DNA of 64,000 bases, taken from NCBI RefSeq assembly GCF_000425065.1, contig NZ_AULB01000010.1, forward strand, positions 248,001 through 312,000, written 5' to 3'. Numbering within the stretch: the stretch's first letter is position 1; each line of letters starts with the position of its first letter. Shown piece after piece: positions 16,608 through 25,918 of this stretch. The translations under genes were made by a program, and so were the position numbers. The stretch is from Actinomadura rifamycini DSM 43936. GTDB taxonomy: Bacteria > Actinomycetota > Actinomycetes > Streptosporangiales > Streptosporangiaceae. The notes below the pieces were generated by a model, which searched no databases, was not told the origin of the DNA, and saw nothing but the letters and a program-made list of their open reading frames with translations.

Positions 16608-16777
16608 ACGGCGTCCCGGGCCCGCCACCGGACGGCCCGCCCCCGGACGCCCCGACCTGCGCGTTGTTCAAAGCCCGGCAGCCCGGGGAAGCGCCGACCC
16701 ACGGGACGCGCACCCCCGCGGGCGCGGCGGCCCGCCCGATGTGGCCGATGCCTCACCCGGACCCCCCGACCCGCCTG

Positions 16778-16806
16778 TTTGAACGGGTTCAAATCTCCCG
16801 TACAGT
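16778..16806 (+). promoter_or_regulatory. menF promoter with overlapping palindromic operator
   Basis: A perfect palindrome TTTGAAC-GG-GTTCAAA (16778-16793) contains the -35 hexamer TTGAAC (16779-16784); 16 bp later comes -10 TACAGT (16801-16806). The GTG start of menF is 7 nt beyond, implying a leaderless transcript. Repressor binding here would block the polymerase. A closely similar element sits in front of menE. Confidence 0.6.
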
Positions 16807-16813
16807 GGCTCAC

Positions 16814-18049
16814 GTGAAGCTCGCAGTGACCGCACCGGACCGTCTCGCCGTCCGCACCGTCCCGGTCCCCGACCCCGGCGACCTCATCGCGCGGCTTCCC
16901 CACCCCACCGCCCTCGCCTGGATCCGCCACGGCGACGGCATCGTCGGCTGGGGCGAAGCCGCCCGCATCCCCGTGCCCCCCGGCGACGACCGCTTCGCCA
17001 CCGCCGCACGGCACCTCGCCGACCTGTTCGCCGCCGCCGACATCGACGACCCCGTCGCCCTCCCCGGCACCGGCCCCGTCGCCTTCGGCGCCTTCGCCTT
17101 CGACCCCGACTCCCCCGGCTCCGCCCTCATCGTCCCCCGCCGCGTCCTCGGCCGCCGCGACGGCCGCGCCTGGCTCACCACCATCGGCGCCCCCGACACA
17201 CCCCCCGAACCCCACCGCCCACCGGCCGCCCCCACCGGCCTCCACTGGACCGACGGCGCCCTCACCCCCGACCAGTGGAAAACCGCCGTCGCCGCCGCCG
17301 TCACCCGCATCCGCCACGGACACCTCGGCAAAGTCGTCCTCGCCCGCGACCTGCACGCCCGCGCCACCGACCCCATCGACGCGCGCGTCCTGCTCCGCCG
17401 CCTCGCCGACCGCTTCCCCGGCTGCTACACCTTCTCCTGCGACGGCATGGTCGGCGCCACCCCCGAACTCCTCATCCGCCGCGCCGGCGGCGACATCGAA
17501 TCCCTCGTCCTCGCCGGCACCACCCCCCGCGCCGCCGACCCCGCCGAGGACGCCGCCCGCGCCGCCCGCCTCACCGCCTCCACCAAGGACCGCGAAGAGC
17601 ACCGCTACGCCGCCGACATGGTCCGCGACGCCCTCGCCCCCCTCTGCAGCACCCTCCACGTCCCCACCGAACCCGAACTGCTCCGCCTGCCCAACCTGCT
17701 CCACCTCGCCTCACCCATCCGCGGCCGGCTCACCGGCGACCGCTCCGTCCTCGACGTCGTCGCCGCCCTCCACCCCACCCCCGCCGTCTGCGGCACCCCC
17801 ACCGGCACCGCCATGCACCTCATCCGCGAACTCGAAGGCATGGACCGCGGCCGCTACGCCGGCCCCGTCGGCTGGGTCGACGCCCGCGGCGACGGCGAAT
17901 GGGGCATCGCCCTGCGCTGCGCCCAACTCGACGGCCCCCGCGCCCGCCTGTTCGCCGGCTGCGGCATCGTCGCCGACTCCGACCCCGCCGCCGAACTCAG
18001 CGAAGCCGACCACAAGTTCGGCGCCATGCGCCACGCCCTGCACAACTGA
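16814..18049 (+). CDS. menF: Isochorismate synthase
   Basis: 411 residues from GTG 16814 (MKLAVTAPDRLAV); an upstream extension is open but would cross the promoter. The C-terminal 270 residues are the chorismate-binding fold: LGKVVLARDLHA, FPGCYTFSCDGMVGATPELLI, the TASTKDREEHRYAADMV Lys/Glu region, LLHLASPIRG, HPTPAVCGTPTGTA and GPVGWVDARGDGEW. It converts chorismate to isochorismate, the first step of menaquinone synthesis. EntC-type siderophore synthases share the fold; menaquinone is preferred because menB-E lie 8 kb away and menE carries the same operator. It is a single-gene unit. Confidence 0.88.
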   Translation: MKLAVTAPDRLAVRTVPVPDPGDLIARLPHPTALAWIRHGDGIVGWGEAARIPVPPGDDRFATAARHLADLFAAADIDDPVALPGTGPVAFGAFAFDPDSPGSALIVPRRVLGRRDGRAWLTTIGAPDTPPEPHRPPAAPTGLHWTDGALTPDQWKTAVAAAVTRIRHGHLGKVVLARDLHARATDPIDARVLLRRLADRFPGCYTFSCDGMVGATPELLIRRAGGDIESLVLAGTTPRAADPAEDAARAARLTASTKDREEHRYAADMVRDALAPLCSTLHVPTEPELLRLPNLLHLASPIRGRLTGDRSVLDVVAALHPTPAVCGTPTGTAMHLIRELEGMDRGRYAGPVGWVDARGDGEWGIALRCAQLDGPRARLFAGCGIVADSDPAAELSEADHKFGAMRHALHN

Positions 18050-18260
18050 CCGGCACGGCCGACCGGCACCGCCACGACCGACGCAACCCCAGGTCAACCC
18101 CGCCCCCGGCTACCGCACCACCGCCCACATCTGCGATCATGACGGGCTGTGACCCCGGCCCGACCGGGTAGCGTCGAACGGCAGAACGTGCCCGCGAAGG
18201 CCCCCACAGCCGCCCCGGGCACCACCGCCCCACCATCCGAACCGGAAAGAACACAGCACC

Positions 18261-18743
18261 GTGGACCTCGAACGCACAAAACTCCCCGGCATCGGCCTCC
18301 AGCACGTCATGACCACGGCACGCGGCCGCCAACTCGGCGTCATCTCCCACCGCACCGGCCGCCGCGACCTCGTCATCTACGACAAAGAGGACCCCGACAG
18401 CTGCATCGCCACCGTCGCCCTCACCGTCGAAGAGGCCAACGCCATCGCCGAACTCCTCGGCACCGGACGCGTCCTGGAGCACCTCGCCGAACTCCAGCGC
18501 CAGGTCGGCGGGCTGAACACCGAACAACTCCCCATCACACCCGGCTCCCCCTACGACGGACGCACCCTCGGCGACACCCGCGCCCGCACCCGCACCAGCG
18601 CCTCCATCGTCGCCGTCGTCCGCCAGGACCGCATCATCCCCAGCCCCACACCCGACTTCACCTTCGCCCACGGCGACACCGTCGTCGTCGTCGGCACCGC
18701 CGAAGGCACCACCGCCGTGGCCCGTATCCTCACCGACGGCTGA
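18261..18743 (+). CDS. TrkA-C domain regulatory subunit of a cation/proton antiporter (KhtT-like)
   Basis: 160 residues from GTG 18261, with a GGAAAG upstream. The N-terminal half is a small alpha/beta domain (RRDLVIYDKEDPDSCIATVAL), and residues about 85-158 are a TrkA-C (RCK_C) domain with GDTVVVVGTAEGTTAVARIL at the end. KhtT-type proteins bind nucleotide, c-di-AMP or protons and gate the partner antiporter. The antiporter gene begins 3 bp downstream, so the two are co-expressed and very likely form a complex. A possible promoter (TGTGAC ... TAGCGT) lies about 90 bp upstream. Confidence 0.88.
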   Translation: MDLERTKLPGIGLQHVMTTARGRQLGVISHRTGRRDLVIYDKEDPDSCIATVALTVEEANAIAELLGTGRVLEHLAELQRQVGGLNTEQLPITPGSPYDGRTLGDTRARTRTSASIVAVVRQDRIIPSPTPDFTFAHGDTVVVVGTAEGTTAVARILTDG

Positions 18744-18746
18744 CAT

Positions 18747-20009
18747 ATGCACTCGACCCTCCAGCTGATCGAAATCGGCGCCATCATCCTCGCCCTCGGC
18801 CTCCTGGGCGCCGTCTCCACCCGCTTCTCCATCTCCCCCATCCCCCTCTACCTCATCGCCGGCCTCGCCTTCGGCACCGGCGGCATCTACCCCCTCACCA
18901 CCAGCGAGGACTTCATCTCCATCGGCTCCGAAATCGGAGTCATCCTCCTGCTGTTCACCCTCGGACTCGAATACACCGCCGACGAACTCGTCGGCACCCT
19001 GCGCACATCCGCGCCCGTCGGCCTCGCCGACCTCGTCCTCAACGCCGCCCCCGGCGTCATCGCCGCACTGCTCCTCGGCTGGGGACCCGTCGCCGCCGTC
19101 GCCATGGGCGGCGTCACCTACGTCACCTCCTCCGGCATCACCGCCAAGGTCATGGGCGACCTCGGCTGGCTCGGCAACCGCGAAACACCCGCGGTCCTGT
19201 CCATCCTCGTCTTCGAAGACCTCGCGATGGCCGTCTACCTGCCGATCCTCACCGCCCTCCTCGCCGGCGCCGGACTCGTCAGCGGCTCCATCACCCTCGC
19301 GATCGCCGCCGGAACCATCACCATCATCCTCATCATCGCGCTCCGCTTCGGATCGCTCGTGGAACGCTTCGTCCACAGCCCCAACGAGGAAGTCCTGCTC
19401 CTGAAGGTCCTCGGCCTCACCATGCTGGTCGCCGGAATCGCCCAGCAACTCCAGGTCTCGGCCGCCGTCGGCGCCTTCCTCGTCGGCATCGCCCTGTCCG
19501 GCAGCCTCGCCCACCAGGCACAGAAGCTCCTCGCACCCCTGCGCGACCTGTTCGCCGCGGTGTTCTTCGTGTTCTTCGGCCTCCACACCGACCCCTCGGA
19601 CCTGCCGCCCGTCCTGCTCGTCGCCGCGCTCCTGGCCGTCGCCGGCATCGCCACCAAGCTCGGCAGCGGATGGCTCGCCGCCCGCAACGCCGGCGTCACC
19701 CTCACCGGACGCCTGCGCGCCGGCGCCGCCCTCGTCCCCCGCGGCGAATTCAACATCGTCATCGCGGGCCTGGCCGTCAGCGCCGGCATCAACCCCGAAC
19801 TCGGGCCCCTCGCCGCCGCCTACGTCCTGATCCTGGCCGTCGCCGGCCCGATCCTGGCCCGCGGCGCCGAACCCATCGCCGCCCTCGCGCGCAACAAGCG
19901 AGCCCGGCGCAAGGGACGCACACCGCAAACCGACGACGACGTGCCCGTCTCCACCCAGCACAATGCCGTGGAAACCTCCGCCGGCGACGAATCCCTCACC
20001 GGACGCTGA
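18747..20009 (+). CDS. CPA2-family monovalent cation:proton antiporter (KhtU/KefB-like)
   Basis: 420 residues with about 12 membrane helices. Recognisable motifs: ISPIPLYLIAGLAFGTGG, GVILLLFTLGLEYTADEL, VTYVTSSGITAKVMGDLG (discontinuous-helix motif), LSILVFEDLAMAVYLPIL with the conserved Glu-Asp pair, and AALVPRGEFNIVIAGL near the end. These are the hallmarks of the Kef/Nha fold exchanging K+ or Na+ for H+ in the cytoplasmic membrane. The 35-residue tail is hydrophilic. It forms a two-gene unit with the TrkA-C protein just upstream; the pair probably protects pH and K+ balance. A bidirectional hairpin terminator follows. Confidence 0.93.
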   Translation: MHSTLQLIEIGAIILALGLLGAVSTRFSISPIPLYLIAGLAFGTGGIYPLTTSEDFISIGSEIGVILLLFTLGLEYTADELVGTLRTSAPVGLADLVLNAAPGVIAALLLGWGPVAAVAMGGVTYVTSSGITAKVMGDLGWLGNRETPAVLSILVFEDLAMAVYLPILTALLAGAGLVSGSITLAIAAGTITIILIIALRFGSLVERFVHSPNEEVLLLKVLGLTMLVAGIAQQLQVSAAVGAFLVGIALSGSLAHQAQKLLAPLRDLFAAVFFVFFGLHTDPSDLPPVLLVAALLAVAGIATKLGSGWLAARNAGVTLTGRLRAGAALVPRGEFNIVIAGLAVSAGINPELGPLAAAYVLILAVAGPILARGAEPIAALARNKRARRKGRTPQTDDDVPVSTQHNAVETSAGDESLTGR

Positions 20010-20052
20010 CCGCCCCCCAACCGGCGAAACGCAGACCGGCGAGCACGACACC

Positions 20053-20088
20053 GATGCCCGGTGCGCCCCCACGGGCGCACCGGGCATC
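20053..20088. terminator. Bidirectional hairpin terminator
   Basis: Perfect 15-bp arms (20053-20067 and 20074-20088) around CCCACG, located between the convergent antiporter gene and the Nei gene. It can serve both strands. Confidence 0.7.
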
Positions 20089-20120
20089 ACCGTCCTACGA
20101 CCACAACCGAAACCCGGAAC

Positions 20121-20936
20121 TCACACCGCAGACGGCTGGCACCCCGGACACCAGAACAAATTCCGCCCCGCCAGCACCGCCGACCGCACCTCCGCACCGC
20201 ACACCAGACACGGCAACCCCGCACGCCGGTACACGTACACCTCACCACCATGATCATCCACCCGCGGCGGCCGCCCCATCGCCTCCGGCATGTGCTCCGC
20301 CCGCACCGTATCGATCCGCCCCGTCCGCACACCCTCCGCCATCAACACCACCAGATCCGCCCACAACGCCGACCACACCCCACGCCCCAGCGCACGCCCC
20401 GGCACCATCGGATCCACCCCCTGCCGGAACAGCACCTCCGCACGGTAAATGTTCCCCGGACCCGCCACCACCGCCTGATCCATCAACAACGCCGCCACCG
20501 GCACCCGGCTCCGCGAAATCCGCCGCCACGCCTCATCGGGATTCGCGTCCCCCCGCAACGGATCCGGCCCCAGCCGATCCCGCAGCCGCTTCACCTCACC
20601 CGGCTCCAGCAGCTCGCACGCATTCGGACCCCGCAGATCCGCGAACCCCGCCGACCCCGTCAACCGCAACCGCACCGCACCCACCGGCGCAGGCGCCGGC
20701 ACCCCGCCGAACACCAGCTTCCCGTAAATCCCCAGATGCACATGCAACACCGCATCATCATCGAACCGCACCAGCAGATGCTTACCGTGCGCGTCCGCCT
20801 CCACCAGCACCCGCCCGTCCAGACGCGCCGCCCCCGCGGCGAACCGCCCCTGCGGGCTCTCGGCGGCAACGCGACGGCCGCCGAACATCCGCTGATGCTC
20901 GGCGGCCAGACGATGAATCGTGTGTCCCTCGGGCAT
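20121..20936 (-). CDS. nei: Fpg/Nei-family DNA glycosylase (endonuclease VIII-like)
   Basis: 271 residues from ATG 20936. MPEGHTIHRLAAEH supplies the catalytic Pro2 and Glu3; the T-I-H variation is typical of actinobacterial Nei rather than Fpg. The middle contains AHGKHLLVRFDD (conserved Lys), PNACELLEPGE and the helix-two-turn-helix segment VVAGPGNIYRAEVLF. The C-terminal zinc finger is CLVCGAEVR ... FWCPGCQ. The enzyme removes oxidised pyrimidines and nicks the strand by beta/delta-elimination. It lies 55 bp downstream of the desaturase gene on the same strand and may be co-transcribed. Confidence 0.93.
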   Translation of the reverse strand: MPEGHTIHRLAAEHQRMFGGRRVAAESPQGRFAAGAARLDGRVLVEADAHGKHLLVRFDDDAVLHVHLGIYGKLVFGGVPAPAPVGAVRLRLTGSAGFADLRGPNACELLEPGEVKRLRDRLGPDPLRGDANPDEAWRRISRSRVPVAALLMDQAVVAGPGNIYRAEVLFRQGVDPMVPGRALGRGVWSALWADLVVLMAEGVRTGRIDTVRAEHMPEAMGRPPRVDDHGGEVYVYRRAGLPCLVCGAEVRSAVLAGRNLFWCPGCQPSAV

Positions 20937-20991
20937 GATCAGGCAAGCATACGACCCCGCACACCCGCCCACCGCCCCGACACCGGACCCG

Positions 20992-22077
20992 CTAGCGCCG
21001 CGCCGCCTCCGCCCGCAGCTCCGCACCCACCTCGCGCATATGCCCCAGCGCCTGCCGGTACGACTCCACCAGCCCCGTCTCCGTGTACGGCAGCCCCACC
21101 CGCTCGCAGTGCTCCATCACCAGCGGCCGCACCCGCCGCAGACTGCACCGCGGAATCCCCGGGAACAGATGGTGCTCGATCTGGTAGTTCAACCCGCCCA
21201 TCAACCAGTCCACCACCGCACCACCGCGCACGTTCCGCGACGTCAGCACCTGCCGCCGCAGATGACCCCACCGCGCACCCGGCTCCGGCATCTCCATCCC
21301 CTTGTGGTTCGGCGCGAACACCGACCCCAGATGCACACCGAACAGCGCGTGATGCACCAGGATCAGCACCACGGCCTTCCCCGGCGACAGCAACGTGAAC
21401 GCCAGCCCCAGATACGCCGCCACATGCAGCAGCAGCAGACCCCCCTCCAGAAGCTGCGCCCGACGCGACCGCCCCCGCAGGAACAGCAGGCTGCCCGCCT
21501 TCAGGTTGAACCCCTCCAGCGTCAGCAGCGGGAAGAACAGCGCCGCCTGGTGCCGCGCCAGCCACCGCAGCGGACCGCGCTGCCGCGCCGCCTGCTCCTC
21601 GGTCCACGCCAGCACCCCCTCACCGACGTCCGGGTCCTTCCCGACGTGGTTCGGATTCGCGTGGTGACGGTTGTGCTTGTCGTTCCACCACCCGTGCCCC
21701 ATCCCCAGCAGCAGGTTCCCCAGCAGCAGCCCCAGCCACTTGTTGCCCCGCGCGGTCCGCGCGATCTGCCGGTGCCCCGCGTCATGCCCCAGGAACGCCG
21801 TCCGCGCCGACACCACGGCCAGCGGCACCCCCAGCAGCACCGACCACCACGAAGCGCCCGCCCACGCGATCGCCGCCCACACCGCGGCCGTCGCCGCCAG
21901 GTTCAGCGAGATCGCCCGCGCGTAGTAGGCGGGCCGCCGGTCCAGCAGCCCGCCCTCCCGGACCCGCCGCGCGAGCGGAGCGAAATCGCTCCCGCCCGCC
22001 CGGCCCGGCGGGGACGCCGGCGCGGACGGGGACGGGGACGGCGGCGGCGCGACGACGGCGGACGGGCCAGCGGGCAT
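20992..22077 (-). CDS. Membrane fatty acid desaturase
   Basis: 361 residues from ATG 22077 (MPAGPSAVVAPPP), which has a GGAG 7 nt upstream; an earlier ATG at 22140 lacks one. Three His boxes define the di-iron site: HDAGH (about 95), HNRHH (about 135) and QIEHH (about 300). Four membrane helices flank them. The family is the acyl-lipid/acyl-CoA desaturase group (FADS-like, delta-9 or delta-5/6). No electron-donor gene is adjacent. Direct repeats GGTGCGAAC at 22260 and 22282, 22 bp apart, lie in the upstream region and could be regulator sites. Confidence 0.92.
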   Translation of the reverse strand: MPAGPSAVVAPPPSPSPSAPASPPGRAGGSDFAPLARRVREGGLLDRRPAYYARAISLNLAATAAVWAAIAWAGASWWSVLLGVPLAVVSARTAFLGHDAGHRQIARTARGNKWLGLLLGNLLLGMGHGWWNDKHNRHHANPNHVGKDPDVGEGVLAWTEEQAARQRGPLRWLARHQAALFFPLLTLEGFNLKAGSLLFLRGRSRRAQLLEGGLLLLHVAAYLGLAFTLLSPGKAVVLILVHHALFGVHLGSVFAPNHKGMEMPEPGARWGHLRRQVLTSRNVRGGAVVDWLMGGLNYQIEHHLFPGIPRCSLRRVRPLVMEHCERVGLPYTETGLVESYRQALGHMREVGAELRAEAARR

Positions 22078-22340
22078 GGGCGCTCCAATCGGGAGGGCTG
22101 TGCGGAGAGACGACTCCGGAATACGACCAACGCCGAACACGCTATGGATGCGCGGGCCGGTGCCACTCCCCGCTGCCGAGCCATCCCGCGTCTGGCTCCC
22201 AGGTCTCGGTCCGCACCGCCGAAAGTAGTCCCTTCGACCGATACGCGAACGGCCGGCGGGGTGCGAACGTCCCTACCCCGCGGTGCGAACCATGCCCTTC
22301 CCCCTACAACCGACAGACCGGCCATATAGGGTCACAAGTC

Positions 22341-23105
22341 ATGAGCGGTGACACTCGGTGGATCGAACTCGACGGCGCGGTCAACGCACGGGACCTCGGC
22401 GGACTCCCCACGGCCGACGGCCGCACCACCCGGCGCGGACGGGTCCTGCGCTCCGACAACCTGCAGGACCTCAGCGTCGCCGACGTCCGCGTCCTGTGCG
22501 ACGACTACACCCTCAAGAACGTCGTCGACCTGCGCAGCGAGACCGAGATCCGGCTCGAGGGCCCCGGCCCCCTCAACCGCGTCCCCTCCATCACCGTCCA
22601 CCAGCTCCCGCTCCTGCCCGAAGGCGGCCACCGCACCGACGTCACCGCCGACACCACCGCGGCCGCGCTGCCCGCCCAGGAACGCTCCACCGCCCACTAC
22701 CTCGGCTACCTGCGCGACCGCGCCGACTCGGTCGTCGCCGCGCTGCGCGTCATGACCCGCACCGACGGGTCCACCCTCGTGCACTGCGCCGCCGGCAAGG
22801 ACCGCACCGGCGTCATCTGCGCGATGGCCCTGGAGGCCGTCGGCGTCACCCGCGAGGCCGTCGTCGCCGACTACGCCCAGACCGGCGAACGCCTCGACGC
22901 CGTCCTGGCGCGCCTGCGCGCCACCGACACCTACGCCGCCGACCTCGACGGACTTCCCGCCGAAGCCCACCGGCCCGACCCCGCGATCATGGAGAAGGTC
23001 CTGGCGCGCCTCGAGGAGGAGTTCGGCGGCGCGGTCGGCTGGCTCACCGCCCACGGCTGGACCGACGAGGACACCCAGGCCCTGCAGGACCGCCTCCTCA
23101 ACTGA
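22341..23105 (+). CDS. Tyrosine/serine protein phosphatase (PtpB/Tps-like)
   Basis: 254 residues. The ATG follows TAGGGT by 8 nt with no ribosome-binding site, so it is probably leaderless. The catalytic P-loop is VHCAAGKDRTGVICAM (CxxGKxR). The N-terminal NARDLGGLPTADGR and VLRSDNLQDLS with VVDLRSETEI are typical of the Y_phosphatase3 / MptpB family, which dephosphorylates phosphotyrosine, phosphoserine and sometimes phosphoinositides. The C-terminal region HGWTDEDTQALQDRLL also follows the family. No kinase gene is nearby, so the substrate is unknown. Confidence 0.92.
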   Translation: MSGDTRWIELDGAVNARDLGGLPTADGRTTRRGRVLRSDNLQDLSVADVRVLCDDYTLKNVVDLRSETEIRLEGPGPLNRVPSITVHQLPLLPEGGHRTDVTADTTAAALPAQERSTAHYLGYLRDRADSVVAALRVMTRTDGSTLVHCAAGKDRTGVICAMALEAVGVTREAVVADYAQTGERLDAVLARLRATDTYAADLDGLPAEAHRPDPAIMEKVLARLEEEFGGAVGWLTAHGWTDEDTQALQDRLLN

Positions 23106-23272
23106 CCGGCCGAACCCGCGAAGCGAGACGAGCAAGGCCGCTTTCCGTCGTAGAAGGCTTGTGGTTTTGGGTTTATTTGTAGATCTGACACGGCCCGGGC
23201 CTTTACATAGTAAGTTGAAGGCTTGATTTTCTGTCGTGCCTTCTCATACCGGAGAGCGACGCCGGCCTCGGG
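23106..23272. other. Intergenic stretch, locally AT-rich, with an AGTAAG motif
   Basis: Between two convergent genes. Positions 23155-23225 are unusually AT-rich for this genome. GAAGGCTTG occurs twice (23152, 23217), and CCTTTACATAGTAAG (23200-23214) is one of four copies of a motif found elsewhere only at promoters. No reading frame or hairpin terminator was recognised; it may be a relic of a lost gene's promoter. Confidence 0.4.
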
Positions 23273-24514
23273 TCAGCGTCGTTCGGGAGACGACGGCACC
23301 GCCTCGGGGGCCGCCGGCTCCGCCCGTCCGATCCCCTCCCCCTGCGGGGCGCGAGGAGGCCGGAGCACGGCGGCGGACAGGAAGCCCAGCGCCGCCAGTC
23401 CCCCCATCGCGGCGGTGGCGGCGCCCGCGTCGAACGCCTCCCCCACCGCCAGGCCGCCCGCGAACGCGACCACTCCCGCCATGAACCGGAGCAGGCCGTT
23501 GTAGGAGCCGACCCGGCCCTCCGGGGCGCGGCGGACGATCGTCTGGAACGCCCCCGGGTCCACCAGGCCGGTGCCGAGGCCGGTGAGGGCGGCCGCCGCC
23601 ACCAGCACCGCCGTCCGCCACTCCCCTGCGACGGGCAGCGCGGCCAGGAACAGGTAGCTCGCGCCCGCGCAGAACAGTCCGCCGCGCAGCACCCACGGAC
23701 GTCCGGCCCGTCCGGCCACGAACGGCTGGACGCCCGCGGTGACGGCGGCCGACGCGCAGAAGAACAGCGTGGCCGGACCGGAACCGGCGACGCTCAGCGG
23801 GACCACGGTCACCGCCTGGGTGGCGAGCAGCGTGGTGGGCGCGGCGACGACGCAGAACCGCACGAACGCACGATCGCCGACGACCTCCGCGACGCCGCGC
23901 ACGAGCGAACGGGCGGGCGCACGGCCCCCGCCGGGCCGCACGACCGGACGGTCACGCTCCAGCAGGGCGAACAGCACGGCCGCGACTACCCACGCCGCCG
24001 CGGCCACCGCCGTCACGAACGCGAACCCGCCGCCGAGCAGCAGCAGCCCGGCCGGCGGCCCCGCGACCGCGGCGACCTGGCCCGACACCACGTTCAGCGC
24101 GAAGCCCCGCGGCCGGCGCTCCGGCGGAAGCCCCGCCAGCAGCGCCTGCACCGCGGGATGCAGCAGCGCTCCGCCGACGGCCAGCAGCAGCGCCGCGGCG
24201 AACAGGACCCGGACGTCGCCGACCGCCCCCAGCAGCAGGAGCGCCGCCGCCCGAAGCACGCCCGCCAGCATCCCGGCCCGCCGGGCCCCGAGCCGGTCGA
24301 CCAGCGCCCCGAGCGGCAGGAACAGCGCGTACTGAACGGCCACGCGCAGCCCGAGCACCAGCGCGATCGTCCCGGCGACGAGCCCCACGTCGTCGCGCAG
24401 GTGCGCGACCAGATGGCTCATCACCGCCCAGTAGCCGAGCGCGGCGGACAGCTGCACGCAGACCACGACCGCGATCACACGGCGCGCCGCCGACAACGTT
24501 CCAGACAAGATCAC
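23273..24514 (-). CDS. Major facilitator superfamily transporter
   Basis: 413 residues from GTG 24514; a TTG lies one codon earlier and neither has a ribosome-binding site. Twelve hydrophobic segments. The MFS loop 2-3 motif appears as GALVDRLGARRAGML, and a related GRAGRPWVLRGG sits between helices 8 and 9. It resembles MDR-type drug/proton antiporters of actinobacteria. It lies 55 bp after the photolyase gene in the same direction, so it may be the last gene of a menB-menC-menD-phr-MFS run; the substrate is unknown. Confidence 0.88.
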   Translation of the reverse strand: MILSGTLSAARRVIAVVVCVQLSAALGYWAVMSHLVAHLRDDVGLVAGTIALVLGLRVAVQYALFLPLGALVDRLGARRAGMLAGVLRAAALLLLGAVGDVRVLFAAALLLAVGGALLHPAVQALLAGLPPERRPRGFALNVVSGQVAAVAGPPAGLLLLGGGFAFVTAVAAAAWVVAAVLFALLERDRPVVRPGGGRAPARSLVRGVAEVVGDRAFVRFCVVAAPTTLLATQAVTVVPLSVAGSGPATLFFCASAAVTAGVQPFVAGRAGRPWVLRGGLFCAGASYLFLAALPVAGEWRTAVLVAAAALTGLGTGLVDPGAFQTIVRRAPEGRVGSYNGLLRFMAGVVAFAGGLAVGEAFDAGAATAAMGGLAALGFLSAAVLRPPRAPQGEGIGRAEPAAPEAVPSSPERR

Positions 24515-24568
24515 CAACCGGGGAGGGGAGCGATCCGATGCTAGCGGCCCCCGGCCGGCGGCCCCGCC

Positions 24569-25861
24569 TCACTCCAGGTCGACGATGGGCGGCGGGTAGC
24601 CCAGGGCCCGGCGCCGCTCCTCCGGCAGCCGCCACGGACGGTGGACGTCCCCGCCCGCGACCGGCGCCAGCTCCGGCACGTACGCGCGGACGTAGTCGCC
24701 GTCGGGGTCGAACCTGGACGCCTGCCGCAGCGGGCTCAGCGTCCGGTTCGGCCGCGTGTCGTTGCCCGTCCCCGCGACCCACTGCCAGTTCCCCGCGTCG
24801 TCGGCGACGTCCCCGTCGAGCAGCCAGGCGTCGAAGTGCGCCAGGCCCTCCCGCCAGTCGACCCGCAGGTTCCGGGTGAGGAACGACGCGGTGATCATGC
24901 GGGCGCGGTTGTGCATGAACCCCTCGCGGCGCAGCTGCCGCATCCCCGCGTCGACGATCGGCACCCCGGTCGTCCCCTCCCGCCACGCGTCCAGCGCGTC
25001 CCGGTCGCGGTTCCACCGGTGCCCGCGCGGACGGTAGTCGCGGCGCGGCAGCTCGGGGAACGCGGCGGCGACCTGGTGGTGGAAGTCCCGCCACGCGAGC
25101 TGCCGCCGGAACCCCTCCCCCGCCGCGTGCTCCAGCTCCAGCGGCGACACGCACCCGAACCGCAGGTACGGGCTCAGCCGGGACGTGCGGTCGGCCGCCA
25201 GATCGTCGCGGACGTCGTCGTACACCGCGGCGTCGCGGCGCAGCCACGCCTCCAGGCGGCCGCGGCCCGCCCGCTCCCCGCCCTCGGGCACGTCCGGGGA
25301 GAAGGGCCCGGACGTCAGCGCGTCCAGCGGCGGCAGCGGCCCCGCATCGACGCCCGGCGCCACCCGCACCGCCTCCGGGACGGGCGCGACGGGGCGGCGC
25401 GGCGCCCGCTCCCAGGCCCGCCGGTACGGCGTGAACACCCGGTAGTGGTCGCCGCTCGCGGGCGCCACGCCGCCCGGCGGCACGACCGTCACACCCGGAT
25501 GGACCGACACCTCCAGCGGCAGCCCCCGCAGCGCGGCCAGCCGCCGCATCGCGAACGCCGACCGGTCCTCGGCCAGCGCCACCGCACCCGCGCCCGTCCG
25601 CTCCGCCAGCTCCGCCACATGCGCGACCGGGTCCCCGCGCCGCACCACCAGGTCCCCGCCCAGCTCCCGCAGCGACCCCCGCAGGCAGCGCAGCGCGTCC
25701 AGCAGGAACCGGACCCGGTTGGGCGCGGCGGACCGCCCGCCCAGAATCGCGTCGTCGAGCACGAACAGCGGCACCACGCGCGCCGCCCGGCACGCGTGCA
25801 CCAGCGCCGGATTGTCCCGGACGCGCAGATCCCGCGTGAAAAGCACGATCGAGGTGTCCAC
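24569..25861 (-). CDS. phr: Cryptochrome/DNA photolyase family protein (class I)
   Basis: 430 residues from GTG 25861 (MDTSIVLFTRDLRVRDNPAL). The N-terminal Rossmann domain holds the antenna cofactor (VPLFVLDDAI). The C-terminal FAD domain includes TSRLSPYLRFGCVSPLE, WRDFHHQVAAAFP, the GVPIVDAGMRQLRREGFMHNRARM stretch, and NWQWVAGTGNDTRPNRTLSP, where Trp and Asn residues match the electron-transfer and flavin contacts of CPD photolyases. It repairs UV dimers using light. It begins 57 bp after menD on the same strand, so it may be co-transcribed with the men genes, an unusual grouping. Confidence 0.93.
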   Translation of the reverse strand: MDTSIVLFTRDLRVRDNPALVHACRAARVVPLFVLDDAILGGRSAAPNRVRFLLDALRCLRGSLRELGGDLVVRRGDPVAHVAELAERTGAGAVALAEDRSAFAMRRLAALRGLPLEVSVHPGVTVVPPGGVAPASGDHYRVFTPYRRAWERAPRRPVAPVPEAVRVAPGVDAGPLPPLDALTSGPFSPDVPEGGERAGRGRLEAWLRRDAAVYDDVRDDLAADRTSRLSPYLRFGCVSPLELEHAAGEGFRRQLAWRDFHHQVAAAFPELPRRDYRPRGHRWNRDRDALDAWREGTTGVPIVDAGMRQLRREGFMHNRARMITASFLTRNLRVDWREGLAHFDAWLLDGDVADDAGNWQWVAGTGNDTRPNRTLSPLRQASRFDPDGDYVRAYVPELAPVAGGDVHRPWRLPEERRRALGYPPPIVDLE

Positions 25862-25918
25862 CCCGGCATCCTGCCCGCCCCGCCCCCCGGCAAGCCGCAC
25901 CGCCGGGCGCGGACGCCC

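Noticed and set aside
16814..18049. EntC-type siderophore isochorismate synthase
   Set aside because: No siderophore genes nearby, and the promoter element is shared with menE, favouring menaquinone synthesis.
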